A DNA stretch of 64,000 nt from Devosia sp. YR412 (GCF_900110945.1 NZ_FOFL01000002.1:620001-684000), one strand, 5' to 3'. Numbered from the stretch's first letter, positions 7,870-18,069 are shown. Translations and numbers: made by a program. The notes: generated by a model from the sequence alone, not told the origin.

Positions 7870-9155
7870 TACTGACCCCGGAACAATGCTGGCAGCCATA
7901 GTGACAGGGCCGGAATATAGGTGACCAGCCCCAGAACGATCAGACCGGCCAGATAGAAGGGCCAGATGCTCTTCATCGCCTGCATCACCGTGATCTTGCC
8001 CACGGCGGCAGCGACGAACTGCACCGGCCCGAGCGGCGGCGTGTTGAGGCCAATGCCGAGGTTGAGGATCATGATGACGCCGAAATGCACCGGATCGACG
8101 CCAAAGGCTTTGACCATCGGCAAAAAGATCGGCGTGGTGATGATGATCAGCGGCCCCATATCCATGAAGGTGCCGAGCAGCAGCAGCAGCACATTGATCA
8201 TCAGCAGCACCAGCAGTGGATCGCTGGAGATCGCCGCCATGCCGGCGGTGAGGATGGTGGCGACCTTGAGATAGGCCATCAGCCAGCCAAAGCTCGCAGC
8301 AGCGCCGATGATGAACAGCACCATGGCCGTGGTCCGCACCGCGCCCAGCACCGAATGGGCAAACTCGCCCCAGCTCAGCGAGCGATAGACCAGGAGCGTC
8401 ACCAGCAGCGCGTAAAGCACGGCGATGCATGAGCTTTCCGTGGCAGTAAAAATGCCCGAGCGCACGCCGCCGAAGATGATGACGATCAGCATCAGGCCGG
8501 GAATGGAGACCAGGAAATAATAGCCGGCCTTGCGAAAGCCCGGAAAGGGCTCGGTCGGATAGCCGCGTTTCACCGCAACGATATAGGCCGTGACGCTGAG
8601 CACAGCGGCCAGCAGCAGGCCGGGAATGATGCCGGCGGTGAACAGGTCGGCGATGGAAATATTGCCACCGCCGGACAGTGAATAGATGATCATATTGTGG
8701 CTGGGCGGCAGCAGCAGTGCGATCAGCGCCGCCATCGAGGTGACGTTCACCGCATAATCGGCGCCATAGCCGCGCGCCTTCATCTGCGGGATCATGATAC
8801 CGCCGACCGCTGCCGCTTCGGCCACCGCCGAGCCGGAAATGCCGCCAAACAGCGTCGAGGCTGCGATGTTCACCTGCCCCAGCCCGCCGCGCACATGGCC
8901 GATCAGCGAGCCGGCAAATGAGATGATCCGCGCCGCAATGCCGCCGCGCATCATCAGGTCGCCGGCAAAGATGAAGAAGGGAATGGCCAGCAGCGAAAAG
9001 GCCGAAACGCCCGAATTGAGCTGCTGGAACACCACCACGGCCGGACGGCCCAGATAGACGATGGTGGCAAAGCTGGCGATGCCGAGGCAGAAGGCGATCG
9101 GCGTGCCGATGACCATCAGCACGGTGAAGACGCCGAAGAGGATCCAATATTCCAT
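7869..9155 (-). CDS. TRAP transporter large permease subunit (DctM family)
   Basis: A 428-residue inner-membrane protein with about 12 hydrophobic segments. It is the ion-coupled transport subunit of a tripartite ATP-independent periplasmic system. Family blocks are visible: RGGIAARIISFAGSLIGHVR, GGISGSAVAEAAAVGGIMIP and LNLGIGLNTPPLGPVQF. Length is normal for DctM. It starts 5 bases after the dctQ stop and overlaps the GntR gene by one base. Context with KduI, KduD and KdgF suggests the substrate is a uronate, such as an unsaturated mono- or di-uronate or a keto-deoxyuronate. Confidence 0.92.
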   Translation of the reverse strand: MEYWILFGVFTVLMVIGTPIAFCLGIASFATIVYLGRPAVVVFQQLNSGVSAFSLLAIPFFIFAGDLMMRGGIAARIISFAGSLIGHVRGGLGQVNIAASTLFGGISGSAVAEAAAVGGIMIPQMKARGYGADYAVNVTSMAALIALLLPPSHNMIIYSLSGGGNISIADLFTAGIIPGLLLAAVLSVTAYIVAVKRGYPTEPFPGFRKAGYYFLVSIPGLMLIVIIFGGVRSGIFTATESSCIAVLYALLVTLLVYRSLSWGEFAHSVLGAVRTTAMVLFIIGAAASFGWLMAYLKVATILTAGMAAISSDPLLVLLMINVLLLLLGTFMDMGPLIIITTPIFLPMVKAFGVDPVHFGVIMILNLGIGLNTPPLGPVQFVAAAVGKITVMQAMKSIWPFYLAGLIVLGLVTYIPALSLWLPALFRGQ

Positions 9156-9160
9156 AGGTC

Positions 9161-9688
9161 TCAGGCCTCGGTGATCGTCGGATCGGTGGGCAGGTCATCG
9201 ACCGGCTCGCCCGCCGCGCGCAGCAGCAGGCGCTCCAGCGAGAACAGGCACATCAGAAAGCCCGAGATCACGATGGGGAAATAGGTGAAGGCGGTTGGCA
9301 GGCCGAGCACGGGAATGCGGGTCGACCAGTAGCGGATGACCAGCTCGCCGCCGAAAAACACCATGCCGAAGGCAAAGGCGAAGACGCAGAGATCGCTGAT
9401 CGCCCGCAGCCACGGCTTGGCGCTGGGCGGCAGCACATAGAGCAGCACGTCAAAGCCCATGTGGAAATTCTCGCGCACACCGACGGCGGCGCCGAGAAAA
9501 ATGAACCAGGTCATGATCATGATCGAACCGGCCTCGGTCCAGGCGGGCGAGGCATTGATCACGAAGCGCATGAAGACCTGATAGGCAACGATGGCAGTCA
9601 TCGTCACCAACCCGATCCCAGCCAGCCACAGCACGGCATTGGAAAGCTGCCCCAGCGCACGGCTGATCGGCATGAGCCTGTCTTTCAC
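9161..9688 (-). CDS. TRAP transporter small permease subunit (DctQ family)
   Basis: A 175-residue protein with four hydrophobic helices (about 17-40, 52-70, 90-112 and 130-155). It carries the DctQ block AWTEAGSIMIMTWFIFLGAAVGVRE split by the second helix. It pairs with DctM in the membrane. An internal Met at residue 6 (MPISRALGQL) is an alternative start. It sits between the binding protein gene (63 bases upstream) and dctM, the usual TRAP order P-Q-M. Confidence 0.88.
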   Translation of the reverse strand: MKDRLMPISRALGQLSNAVLWLAGIGLVTMTAIVAYQVFMRFVINASPAWTEAGSIMIMTWFIFLGAAVGVRENFHMGFDVLLYVLPPSAKPWLRAISDLCVFAFAFGMVFFGGELVIRYWSTRIPVLGLPTAFTYFPIVISGFLMCLFSLERLLLRAAGEPVDDLPTDPTITEA

Positions 9689-9751
9689 GATAATCCCCTC
9701 CCCGCACGCAAACGGGCCGGCACAGGTGCCGACCCGCCTTTGGCTAAAGCC

Positions 9752-10732
9752 TTAGCCTTCAGTAGCCTGAATGCGGGCAACCAAGTCCTTCAGTGCGGCG
9801 TCGGTGACATACTTGTCGTAGACCGGGCCCATGGCGTCGATGAAGGGCTGCTTGTCGACTTCGTTGATCGTAGCGCCGAGCGCCTCGACAGCCGCCTTGG
9901 ATTCCACTTCCTTGGCCGACCACAGCTCGCGCTGCTTGGCGACGGATTCCTTGGCGGCTTCGCGGAACAGAGCCTGGTCTTCCGGCGTCAGCCCGTCCCA
10001 GACGACCTTGGAGATCACCAGCACTTCCGGCACCATCAGGTGTTCGTCGAGCGAGTAATACTTGGCAACTTCGGCATGACCGGCGGTGTCATAGCTCGGG
10101 TAGTTGTTCTCGGCGCCGTCGATGACGCCGGTCTGGATGCCCGAATAGACTTCGCCATAGGGCATAGGCGTGGCGTTGCCGCCCAGCGCCGCGACCATGT
10201 CGACGAAAATGTCGGACTGCATGACGCGCAGCTTCATGCCGGCCAGATCAGCCGGGGAATTGATCGGCTTGCCGCTATTGTAGAACGAGCGCGCGCCACC
10301 GTCGTAGAAGGCCAGCGCCACCACGTCGACCTTGTCGAATGCGGCCAGAATTTCCTCGCCGATCGGACCATCCAGCACGGCGTGGAAATGGTCGGCCGAG
10401 CGGAAGATATAGGGCAGCTGGGTGACCGTGGCTTCCGGCACCTGGGTACCGAAGGCGCCGATCGAAATGCGGTTGAGATCGATCACGCCGAACTGCGTCT
10501 GCTCGATCGTGTCTTTCTCCTCACCGAGCTGGGCGGAGTGGAACACTTCGACCGAATAGCGGCCATCGGTCTTTTCGCTGAGCAATTCGCCGAAATGCTT
10601 GACCGCCTCGACGGTCGGATAGCCATCGGGATGGGTATCGGATGAGCGCAGCACGGTCTGGGCGCTGGCGGTCGAAACCATCAGGGATGCAGCGACAAGC
10701 GCGGTCGCCGCCAGTTTAGGCAGATGAAACAT
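9752..10732 (-). CDS. TRAP transporter substrate-binding protein (DctP family)
   Basis: A 326-residue periplasmic binding protein, first gene of the TRAP-kdu operon. The start at 10732 ([20 protein letters not shown]) is chosen because GGGAGGA lies about six bases upstream and a normal signal peptide, cleaved near TASAQ, begins there. A longer open frame upstream adds no recognisable sequence. DctP motifs include the block [19 protein letters not shown] followed by [18 protein letters not shown], where the invariant Arg that binds the carboxylate is expected just before (KLRVMQS). Context suggests it captures a uronate. Confidence 0.92.
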   Translation of the reverse strand: MFHLPKLAATALVAASLMVSTASAQTVLRSSDTHPDGYPTVEAVKHFGELLSEKTDGRYSVEVFHSAQLGEEKDTIEQTQFGVIDLNRISIGAFGTQVPEATVTQLPYIFRSADHFHAVLDGPIGEEILAAFDKVDVVALAFYDGGARSFYNSGKPINSPADLAGMKLRVMQSDIFVDMVAALGGNATPMPYGEVYSGIQTGVIDGAENNYPSYDTAGHAEVAKYYSLDEHLMVPEVLVISKVVWDGLTPEDQALFREAAKESVAKQRELWSAKEVESKAAVEALGATINEVDKQPFIDAMGPVYDKYVTDAALKDLVARIQATEG

Positions 10733-10944
10733 TGGTGTCCTCCCAAAGTGACACCGGTCCGGCTCGTCCTCCGCGCCGTTGGCAACCGGTGTCGATAACG
10801 GCATCAGGCTCCCCACCCATGCCGCTCAAGACTTGCCATCCTCCTCTGGACTTGGCGATGTCTTGGTGTTGAAACTGGTATGGAAGAACAAAACACAAGT
10901 CAACATACAATAGGCAACAGGTTGTATGATGACTTTAGTACAAA
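10733..10944 (-). promoter_or_regulatory. control region of the TRAP-kdu operon with candidate GntR operators
   Basis: AT-richer leader in front of dctP. A perfect inverted repeat CATACAA (10904-10910) and TTGTATG (10922-10928) has an 11-base spacer. A further TACAA (10939-10943) can pair with the same TTGTA at 12 bases. On the minus strand TTGACT (10899-10904) overlaps the first half-site and could be a -35 box. The half-sites resemble those used by GntR/FadR regulators, so this is the likely target of the regulator at 7120-7869. No transcription start is demonstrated. Confidence 0.45.
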
Positions 10945-10977
10945 CAAAAACACCGCCGGCAGAGCCAGCGGTGTTTG
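10945..10977 (-). terminator. rho-independent terminator after lpdA
   Basis: Read on the minus strand, a hairpin with stem arms at 10948-10960 and 10965-10976 (one mismatch, four-base loop) is followed directly by TTTTTGTTT. It lies 27 bases past the lpdA stop and separates the TCA gene block from the TRAP-kdu operon control region. Confidence 0.8.
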
Positions 10978-11003
10978 CAATAAATTCGTTATTTGACAGT
11001 AGT

Positions 11004-12413
11004 TTAGATGTGGATCGCACCGTCGCCCAGCGAGAGCGCGGCTTCGCGCACGGCTTCTGAGAGGGTCGGATGGGCATGGGTGGAACGCGCCAGATCTTCC
11101 GAAGAGCCGGAGAATTCCATCAGCACGACCAGCTCGTGGATCATCTCGCCGGCATTCTTGCCCACGATATGCGCACCCAGAACGCGGTCGGTGTTAACGT
11201 CGCTGAGGATCTTGACAAAGCCCTGCGTTGCCAGCATCGCCTTGGCGCGGCCATTGGCCGTGAAGGGGAACTTGCCGATCTTGTATTCGACGCCATCGGC
11301 TTTGAGCTCGTCCTCGGTCTTGCCGACCGAAGCGATTTCCGGATTGGTGTAAACCACGGCCGGGATGACCGCATAGTTCACATGGCCAGCCTGGCCATTG
11401 AGGATTTCGGCGACGGCAATGCCCTCGTCTTCAGCCTTGTGCGCCAGCATCGGGCCGGCAATCACGTCGCCAATGGCATAAATGCCGTCGACCGACGTCT
11501 TGTAGTGCTGGTCGACGCGGACGCGGCCGCGCTCATCCAGCGCCACGCCGACAATGTCGAGGCCCAGCCCTTCGGTGAAGGGCTTGCGGCCGATGGCGAC
11601 CAGCGCCACGTCGGCATCGATGATTTCCATGTCGCCGCCCTTGGCGGGCTCGACGCGAAGCTTGAGCGAGCCATCGTCCTGCTTGTCGATGCCGGCAACC
11701 TTGCTCGACAGCTTGAACTCCATGCCCTGCTTCTGCAACATGCGCTGGAACTGACGCGCCACTTCGCTATCCATGCCCGGCAGGATGCGGTCGAGATATT
11801 CGACCACGGTGACCTTGGCGCCGAGACGCGCCCAGACCGAGCCCAGCTCGAGGCCGATGACGCCGGCGCCAATCACCAGCAGCCGGTTCGGCACCTTCTC
11901 TAGCGACAGCGCGCCGGTCGAGGTGACGATGGTCTTCTCGTCGATTTCGATGCCCGGCAGGTTGGCCGAGACCGAACCGGTGGCGATGACGATATTCTTG
12001 GTTTCGATTTCCGTGGCGGCGCCCGACTGCGGCGTCACCAGAACCTTGCCCGGCGCCACGATGGTGCCAATGCCGCGGATCGGGGTGATCTTGTTCTTCT
12101 TGAACAGATAATCGACGCCGCCGACATTACCGGCTACGACCTCGGTCTTGTGGTTCATCATCTGCGGCAGGTTCAGCACCGGCGCCGGAATGTCGATGCC
12201 CAGGGCCTTGAAGCCATGGCCGGCCTCTTCGAACAGCTCGGAAGCATGCAGCAGCGCCTTGGACGGAATGCAGCCGATGTTGAGGCAGGTGCCGCCATGG
12301 GTGGCCCATTTTTCGACAACCGCGACCTTCATCCCCAGCTGTGCTGCACGGATCGCGGCAACATAGCCGCCCGGACCCGAGCCGATGATGGTGAGATCGT
12401 ACGCGTCTGCCAT
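11004..12413 (-). CDS. lpdA: dihydrolipoyl dehydrogenase (E3)
   Basis: A 469-residue FAD-dependent disulfide oxidoreductase that reoxidises dihydrolipoamide on the 2-oxoglutarate dehydrogenase E2 (and possibly other complexes). The FAD loop [10 protein letters not shown] starts near residue 11. The redox-active cysteines are Cys43 and Cys48 in [16 protein letters not shown]. The NAD loop is [20 protein letters not shown], and the C-terminal His-Glu pair lies in [16 protein letters not shown]. Length is normal. It is the last gene of the mdh-suc block and is closed by a strong terminator. Confidence 0.95.
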   Translation of the reverse strand: MADAYDLTIIGSGPGGYVAAIRAAQLGMKVAVVEKWATHGGTCLNIGCIPSKALLHASELFEEAGHGFKALGIDIPAPVLNLPQMMNHKTEVVAGNVGGVDYLFKKNKITPIRGIGTIVAPGKVLVTPQSGAATEIETKNIVIATGSVSANLPGIEIDEKTIVTSTGALSLEKVPNRLLVIGAGVIGLELGSVWARLGAKVTVVEYLDRILPGMDSEVARQFQRMLQKQGMEFKLSSKVAGIDKQDDGSLKLRVEPAKGGDMEIIDADVALVAIGRKPFTEGLGLDIVGVALDERGRVRVDQHYKTSVDGIYAIGDVIAGPMLAHKAEDEGIAVAEILNGQAGHVNYAVIPAVVYTNPEIASVGKTEDELKADGVEYKIGKFPFTANGRAKAMLATQGFVKILSDVNTDRVLGAHIVGKNAGEMIHELVVLMEFSGSSEDLARSTHAHPTLSEAVREAALSLGDGAIHI

Positions 12414-12431
12414 TTTTTGCCCCGAAGAAGG

Positions 12432-13064
12432 TTAGTGCTGCTGCGCCAGTGCGACACGCACGGCCAGCAGGATGAATGTAATGCCGGTGACTCGATTAAA
12501 CCACCGGCCAAAGCGGAAAAAGCCTTGCCGAACAGAGGCTGTCGTAAAGAAAACCGAGACCAATGCGAACCAGGCAAAAAGCATTAGGCTCATGCAGCCA
12601 ACATAAATGACCTTGATGTCATTTCCGGTACGCACCGAAACCAGCGTGGTGAACAGCGCGAGGAAGAACAGTACGGCCTTGGGATTGAGCAGATTGGTCA
12701 GAAAGCCCAGCGCAAAAGCGGCGAAATCACCGCGCCTGGCCCCGGCCAGATCGCTCTCGGCCGGGGGCTGCGGCGGCGGGCTGCGCAGCGCGGCAATCGC
12801 CAGCCAGACCAGGTAGGCGGCCCCGGCCCATTTTAGAATATTGAACAGCATCAGTGAATTGCCAACGATCACCCCAAGCCCGAGCAGCGTGTAGCTGCCA
12901 TGGACCAGGATGGAGGTAGCAATACCGGCCGAGGTGAAAAGCGCAGCGCGGCGGTCATGGGCGATCGACTGGCGCAGCACCATGGCGAAATCGGCGCCGG
13001 GGATCACCGCATTGATGCCGAAGGCCAGCATCAGGCCGGCAAATTCAAGCCAGGGAAAACTCAT
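12432..13064 (-). CDS. LysE/RhtB family amino-acid exporter
   Basis: A 210-residue inner-membrane protein with about six hydrophobic helices. It shows the family block INAVIPGADFAMVLRQSIAH near residue 18 and later FLTNLLNPKAVLFFLALF. Such proteins export amino acids or homoserine lactone-type compounds. It lies between the small secreted protein gene and lpdA on the same strand, with only 18 bases to lpdA, so it may be cotranscribed, but no functional link to the TCA cycle is evident. Confidence 0.85.
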   Translation of the reverse strand: MSFPWLEFAGLMLAFGINAVIPGADFAMVLRQSIAHDRRAALFTSAGIATSILVHGSYTLLGLGVIVGNSLMLFNILKWAGAAYLVWLAIAALRSPPPQPPAESDLAGARRGDFAAFALGFLTNLLNPKAVLFFLALFTTLVSVRTGNDIKVIYVGCMSLMLFAWFALVSVFFTTASVRQGFFRFGRWFNRVTGITFILLAVRVALAQQH

Positions 13065-13177
13065 CGGTACACCGCCGCTTTGTCGGGACTATCCGTTACA
13101 CGAGCCTCGGAGTCGGGGCAACGCGTCAGTGTCACGGACAGCAGGATACACAGCTGGGACGCCAAGGGGATATCGCG

Positions 13178-13678
13178 CTATTGCGACGCGATATCCTGGG
13201 CTTTTTGAAGCGCAGCAGGGAGTTGCTTGTCGATATCGAGGGCGCCGCTCTGCACCTGCTCGAGAAAGGCCCGGCAGAAGGTGTCCTTGTCCTCGGCCTG
13301 GTTATAGGCGCTCATGATCTGGCTGCCGCCGTAATTCTCGGCCGCCTGCTTTTCGCCGGCTGCGGCGCCGCCCAGCCGCGCGATGACGCGATCGGCCAGG
13401 TCGAGGAAGCCGATATTGCGCAAGTACCAGTTATCATTGGCAGTTTTGTAGGCGGCGTCGAGCCCGGTGGTCTCGTAGCAATGCGTGGTCATGGCCGAAA
13501 CGATGACTTTGGAGCCATGAAAAGCCATCAGCTCGCCGATTAGTTCGGGGTCGGAAGCATCCTGTGCGCTGGCGGGGAGAGATACAATCAGCCATGCCGC
13601 TGCAAGTAGGATGGGGAAACGCAAGACGACAAAACTCCGAAAATTGGGGCAGAACGCCTGCCCGACCAGACACCGCAT
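13178..13678 (-). CDS. small secreted hypothetical protein
   Basis: An open frame of up to 166 residues. The hydrophobic stretch LRFPILLAAAWLIVSLPASA is a good signal peptide ending in ASAQ, which suggests that the true start is the TTG at 13624 (GGAG lies about ten bases upstream). The first 18 residues of the longest frame would then be untranslated. The mature part is about 127 residues, mostly helical, with two cysteines (in THCYETTG and DTFCRAFL) that may pair. I do not recognise the family. It stands between sucB and lysE on the same strand. Confidence 0.6.
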   Translation of the reverse strand: MRCLVGQAFCPNFRSFVVLRFPILLAAAWLIVSLPASAQDASDPELIGELMAFHGSKVIVSAMTTHCYETTGLDAAYKTANDNWYLRNIGFLDLADRVIARLGGAAAGEKQAAENYGGSQIMSAYNQAEDKDTFCRAFLEQVQSGALDIDKQLPAALQKAQDIASQ

Positions 13679-13745
13679 AAGCCCTGAATTCGTTAACAGA
13701 CTGCTAGCATCGAGTTCACCAACCCGTCACCAATTCACAGCCAAC

Positions 13746-13779
13746 GCGAAACGAAAAGGGCCCGCCACTGGCGAGCCCT
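13746..13779 (-). terminator. terminator after sucB
   Basis: On the minus strand a hairpin with arms 13770-13779 and 13757-13766 (one mismatch, three-base loop) is followed by TTTCGTTT at 13746-13756. It lies 24 bases beyond the sucB stop, so the sucAB transcript probably ends here and the genes to the left have their own promoter or depend on read-through. Confidence 0.7.
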
Positions 13780-13803
13780 CGTATGCATCGGTAATGCGGC
13801 TTC

Positions 13804-15054
13804 TTAGAGGTCGAGCACCAGGCGCTCCGGTGCTTCAAGGCTTTCCTTGACGCGGACCAGGAAGGTCACGGCTTCCTTGCCGTCAACGATGCGGTGATCA
13901 TAGGAGAGCGCGAGGTACATCATCGGGCGGATGACGACCTGACCGCCAATGGCGACCGGGCGTTCCTGGATCTTGTGCATGCCCAGAATACCGGACTGCG
14001 GCGCGTTGAGGATAGGCGTCGACATCAGCGAGCCATAGACACCACCATTGGAGATGGTGAAGGTGCCGCCCTGCATGTCGGCCATCGACAGCTGACCGTC
14101 GCGGGCCTTCTTGCCGAGACCATTGATCGACTTTTCGATATCGGCAATCGACATCTGGTCTGCATTGCGCACGACCGGCACCACGAGGCCCTTGTCGGTG
14201 CCGACAGCGACGCCAATGTGCGCATACTGCTTGTAGATCAGCTCATCGCCATCGATCTCGGCATTGACGGCCGGGATTTCCTTGAGGGCGTGCACGACAG
14301 CCTTGGTGAAGAAGCCCATGAAGCCGAGCTTGACGCCATGCTTCTTCTCGAACAGCTCCTTGTAGGAATTGCGCAGGTCCATCACCGGCTTCATGTCCAC
14401 TTCGTTGAAAGTGGTCAGCATGGCGGCGGTGTTCTGCGCATCCTTAAGGCGACGGGCAATGGTCTGGCGCAGGCGGGTCATCTTGACCCGCTCTTCGCGC
14501 GACGCATCGTCGGCGGAAACCGGAGCGCGCGGTGCAGCGGGAGCCTTGGGGGCTTCGGCAGCAGCCGGGGCGGCAGCGGGAGCCGGCTTGGCCAGAGCGG
14601 CCAGCACGTCTTCCTTGAGCACCTGGCCATGCTTGCCCGAACCACCCAGCGTGCCTGCATCTAGGCCATTCTCGTTGATCAGCTTCTGCGCCGACGGCGC
14701 CGGAGCGCGATCGGTTGCAGCGGGCTTGACCGGCTCGGGACCAGCCGCATTGGCAGCCGGCACTTCAGCCTTGGCCGGGGTCGGCGCGGCAGCAGGGGCG
14801 GCCGAAGCGGCAGCGCCTGCAGCAGCGATGGCACCGAGCAGGGCGCCAACGTCCACCGTCTCGCCCGGCTGGGCAGCAATGGCTTCAAGCACGCCGCCAG
14901 CGGGAGCCGGCACTTCGATGGTGACCTTGTCGGTTTCGAGCTCGACGATGGGCTCATCGGCGGAAACGGTGTCCCCGACCTTCTTGAACCACTGGCCGAT
15001 GGTGGCCTCGGTGACGCTTTCGCCAAGGGTGGGGACGCGGATTTCAGTCGACAT
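13804..15054 (-). CDS. sucB: 2-oxoglutarate dehydrogenase E2, dihydrolipoyl succinyltransferase
   Basis: A 416-residue E2 subunit. It has an N-terminal lipoyl domain with lipoylated Lys43 in [14 protein letters not shown], a long Ala/Pro-rich linker, a peripheral-subunit-binding domain (about 115-160) and a second Ala/Pro linker. The catalytic domain (about 190-416) carries the acyltransferase motif SYDHRIVDG near the C-terminus. It transfers the succinyl group to CoA. The start is 12 bases after the sucA stop. The Ala/Pro linkers account for large antisense open frames here. Confidence 0.96.
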   Translation of the reverse strand: MSTEIRVPTLGESVTEATIGQWFKKVGDTVSADEPIVELETDKVTIEVPAPAGGVLEAIAAQPGETVDVGALLGAIAAAGAAASAAPAAAPTPAKAEVPAANAAGPEPVKPAATDRAPAPSAQKLINENGLDAGTLGGSGKHGQVLKEDVLAALAKPAPAAAPAAAEAPKAPAAPRAPVSADDASREERVKMTRLRQTIARRLKDAQNTAAMLTTFNEVDMKPVMDLRNSYKELFEKKHGVKLGFMGFFTKAVVHALKEIPAVNAEIDGDELIYKQYAHIGVAVGTDKGLVVPVVRNADQMSIADIEKSINGLGKKARDGQLSMADMQGGTFTISNGGVYGSLMSTPILNAPQSGILGMHKIQERPVAIGGQVVIRPMMYLALSYDHRIVDGKEAVTFLVRVKESLEAPERLVLDL

Positions 15055-15066
15055 TTTCTTGTCCTT

Positions 15067-18000
15067 TTAGCTGCCGAGGGCTTCGTCGAGGAAGGCCTGC
15101 AGTTGAGCGAGATGGGTCCGCATCAGACCCGTAGCAGTGGAGGCAGACGCCGGGCGGCCGGTATAGCGGACGCGCTGGCCGGTGCGGCCCATCTGGTCGA
15201 AGACCCATTCAACATAGGGCTGAATGAAGGCCCAGGCACCCATATTCTTGGGTTCTTCCTGGCACCAGATCACTTCGGCATTCTTGAACCGGTTGAGCTC
15301 GTCGAGCAGCGCCTTGGCCGGGAACGGATAGAGCTGTTCGATGCGCAGCAGATAGACATCGTCGATGCCCTTCTTCTCGCGATCTTCGAGCAGGTCGTAA
15401 TAGACCTTGCCGGTGCAGAGCACGACGCGACGGATCTTTTCGTCGGCCACGAGCTTGGTGGTGGTCTTGGGTGCGCCCGGTGCCTCGGCATCGTCCCAGA
15501 GGAGACGGTGGAAGCAGCTATCCGGACCCATTTCGACCAGCCCCGAGGTGGCACGCTTGTGGCGCAGCAGGCTCTTGGGCGTCATCAGGATCAAAGGCTT
15601 GCGGAAGTCACGCTGCACCTGGCGGCGCAGGGCGTGGAAGTAATTGGCCGGGGTGGTGCAGTTGGCGACCTGCATATTGTCTTCGGCGCAGAGCTGGAGG
15701 AAGCGCTCTGGACGTGCGGAGGAATGCTCCGGGCCCTGCCCTTCATAGCCATGCGGCAGGAGCATCACGAGGCCCGACATGCGGAACCACTTGCGCTCGC
15801 CCGACGAGATGAACTGATCGATGACGACCTGCGCACCATTCACGAAATCGCCGAACTGGGCTTCCCAGATGGTCAGGGCCTTGGGCTCCGCCAGCGAGTA
15901 GCCATACTCGAAACCGAGCACAGCCTCTTCGGAGAGCATCGAGTTGATGACCTCATAGCGGCTCTGGTCGTCGCTCAGGTTGTTGAGCGGCGTATAGCTC
16001 TTGTTGTCGACCTGCTGGTCGTTGAGCACCGAGTGACGCTGGCTGAAAGTACCACGCTCGACGTCCTGGCCGCTGAGGCGCACCGGATGACCTTGGGTCA
16101 CCAGCGTACCAAAGGCCAGGGCTTCGGCCGTCGCCCAGTCCACGCCTTCGCCGGATTCGATGGCGGCCAGACGGTTGTCCATGAAGCGCTTGACCGTCTT
16201 GTGGACGTTGAAGCCTTCCGGGATACGCGTCAGGGCCGTTCCGATCTTGGCCAGCTCATCGATCTCGACGCCAGTATTGCCGCGACGCGGACCTTCCTGG
16301 TCAGCCGGCTTGAAGTCCTTCCAGGCGCCATCCAGCCAGTCGGCCTTGTTGGGGCGATAGTCTTGGCCGGCCTCGAATTCGGCTTCGAGCTTGGCGCGCC
16401 AATCGGCCTTCATCTGGTCGACTTCGGCAGCGCTGATATTGCCTTCGGCAATCAGCTTTTCCGAATAGATCTCCAGCGTCGTCTTGTGGGCGCGGATGCG
16501 CGAATACATCAGCGGCTGGGTGAAGCTGGGCTCGTCGCCTTCGTTATGGCCGAAGCGGCGATAGCAGAACATGTCGATGACGACAGGCTTGCCGAACTTC
16601 TGGCGATATTCGACGGCGACCTTGGCGGCAAACACCACGGCTTCCGGATCGTCGCCATTCACATGCAGCACCGGTGCTTCGATCATCTTGGCCACATCGG
16701 TCGGATATGGGGACGAGCGCGAATACATCGGGCTGGTGGTGAAGCCGATCTGGTTGTTGATGACGAAGTGGATCGAACCACCCGTGCGGTGACCCTTGAG
16801 GCCGGAAAGACCGAGGCATTCGGCGATGACGCCCTGCCCGGCAAAGGCCGCATCGCCATGGATCAAGAGCGGCAGCACCATCGAGCGGTCGGGCTTGCCG
16901 TCCGTCGCGATATTGACCAGCTTGCCATCGGGCGAAATATGCTGGTCCTGCTTGGCGCGCGACTTGCCCAGCACCACGGGATCGACGATCTCGAGGTGGG
17001 AGGGGTTGGCGGTCAGCGACAGATGCACCTTGTTGCCGTCAAATTCGCGGTCCGACGAGGCACCGAGGTGGTACTTCACGTCGCCCGAACCCTCGACGTC
17101 GTCGGGGTAGAAAGCGCCGCCCTTGAACTCATGGAACAGCGCGCGATGCGGCTTTTGCATGACCTGGGTCAAAACGTTGAGGCGACCGCGGTGGGCCATG
17201 CCCAAAACGATATCCTTGATGCCCATGGCACCGCCGCGCTTGATGATCTGCTCGAGCGCCGGAATAGTCGATTCACTGCCATCAAGGCCGAAGCGCTTGG
17301 TGCCGGTATACTTGACGTCGATGAACTTCTCGAAGCCTTCGGCCTCGATCAGCTTGGAGAGGATCGCCTTCTTGCCTTCGGCCGTGAAGGTGATTTCCTT
17401 GTCCGGACCTTCGATGCGTTCCTGGATCCACTGCTTGGCTTCAGGATCGGAGATATGCATGAATTCGATGCCCATCGTGCCGCAATAGGTGCGCTGCAGG
17501 ATGGCCAGCATTTCCGGAATGGTCGCATATTCGAGGCCGAGATAGCCGTCGACGAAGATCTTGCGGCTATAGTCGGCTTCGGTGAAGCCATAGCTCGTCG
17601 GATCGAGCTCGGGAGCCGGCTCGTCTTCCTTCATCTTGAGCGGGTCAAGATCGGCATGCAGATGACCGCGCATGCGATAGGCGCGGATCATCATGATGGC
17701 GCGAATCGAATCGCGCGTGGCCTGCAAGACGTCGGCTACCGACGACTTGGCGACACCCATGGCCTCGGCCTTCTTGGCGATGGCCTTTTCGGTCTTGATG
17801 GCGATCTCGCCCCAATTGCCGTCAAGGGCCGAGACCAGTTCGCCATTGGCGCTCTGCGGCCAGTCCTTGCGGGTCCAGCTTGGACCTTCGGCATTTTGCT
17901 GGGCGACACCCTCGCCATCGTCGAGCTTGGAGAAGAAGCTCTTCCAGGTCTCATCGACACTGGCAGGGTCTGTCTTGTAGCGGGAATACAGCTGCTCGAT

Positions 18001-18069
18001 ATAGTCGGCGTTCCCACCATAGAGGAACGAAGTCAGCAAGAACGTGTCGTTCTTTTCCTGTCGTGTCAT
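15067..18069 (-). CDS. sucA: 2-oxoglutarate dehydrogenase E1 (thiamine diphosphate dependent)
   Basis: A 1000-residue E1 that decarboxylates 2-oxoglutarate and succinylates the E2 lipoyl group. The start at 18069 (MTRQEKNDTFLLTSFLYGGN) is chosen because this N-terminus matches the family, whereas 17 extra upstream codons do not. Typical motifs are GMAHRGRLNVLTQ, the ThDP region HGDAAFAGQGVIAECLGLS, RRFGHNEGDEPSFTQPLMY, and the C-terminal EEPKNMGAWAFIQPY. It lies between sucD and sucB in the standard alphaproteobacterial order. Confidence 0.96.
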   Translation of the reverse strand: MTRQEKNDTFLLTSFLYGGNADYIEQLYSRYKTDPASVDETWKSFFSKLDDGEGVAQQNAEGPSWTRKDWPQSANGELVSALDGNWGEIAIKTEKAIAKKAEAMGVAKSSVADVLQATRDSIRAIMMIRAYRMRGHLHADLDPLKMKEDEPAPELDPTSYGFTEADYSRKIFVDGYLGLEYATIPEMLAILQRTYCGTMGIEFMHISDPEAKQWIQERIEGPDKEITFTAEGKKAILSKLIEAEGFEKFIDVKYTGTKRFGLDGSESTIPALEQIIKRGGAMGIKDIVLGMAHRGRLNVLTQVMQKPHRALFHEFKGGAFYPDDVEGSGDVKYHLGASSDREFDGNKVHLSLTANPSHLEIVDPVVLGKSRAKQDQHISPDGKLVNIATDGKPDRSMVLPLLIHGDAAFAGQGVIAECLGLSGLKGHRTGGSIHFVINNQIGFTTSPMYSRSSPYPTDVAKMIEAPVLHVNGDDPEAVVFAAKVAVEYRQKFGKPVVIDMFCYRRFGHNEGDEPSFTQPLMYSRIRAHKTTLEIYSEKLIAEGNISAAEVDQMKADWRAKLEAEFEAGQDYRPNKADWLDGAWKDFKPADQEGPRRGNTGVEIDELAKIGTALTRIPEGFNVHKTVKRFMDNRLAAIESGEGVDWATAEALAFGTLVTQGHPVRLSGQDVERGTFSQRHSVLNDQQVDNKSYTPLNNLSDDQSRYEVINSMLSEEAVLGFEYGYSLAEPKALTIWEAQFGDFVNGAQVVIDQFISSGERKWFRMSGLVMLLPHGYEGQGPEHSSARPERFLQLCAEDNMQVANCTTPANYFHALRRQVQRDFRKPLILMTPKSLLRHKRATSGLVEMGPDSCFHRLLWDDAEAPGAPKTTTKLVADEKIRRVVLCTGKVYYDLLEDREKKGIDDVYLLRIEQLYPFPAKALLDELNRFKNAEVIWCQEEPKNMGAWAFIQPYVEWVFDQMGRTGQRVRYTGRPASASTATGLMRTHLAQLQAFLDEALGS

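Noticed and set aside
7120..9198. A 692-codon open frame on the minus strand that would fuse a long protein to the GntR regulator
   Set aside because: Only the last 249 codons are protein-like. The upstream part is the dctM coding sequence in another frame, and the TAATG overlap at 7869 fixes the regulator start.
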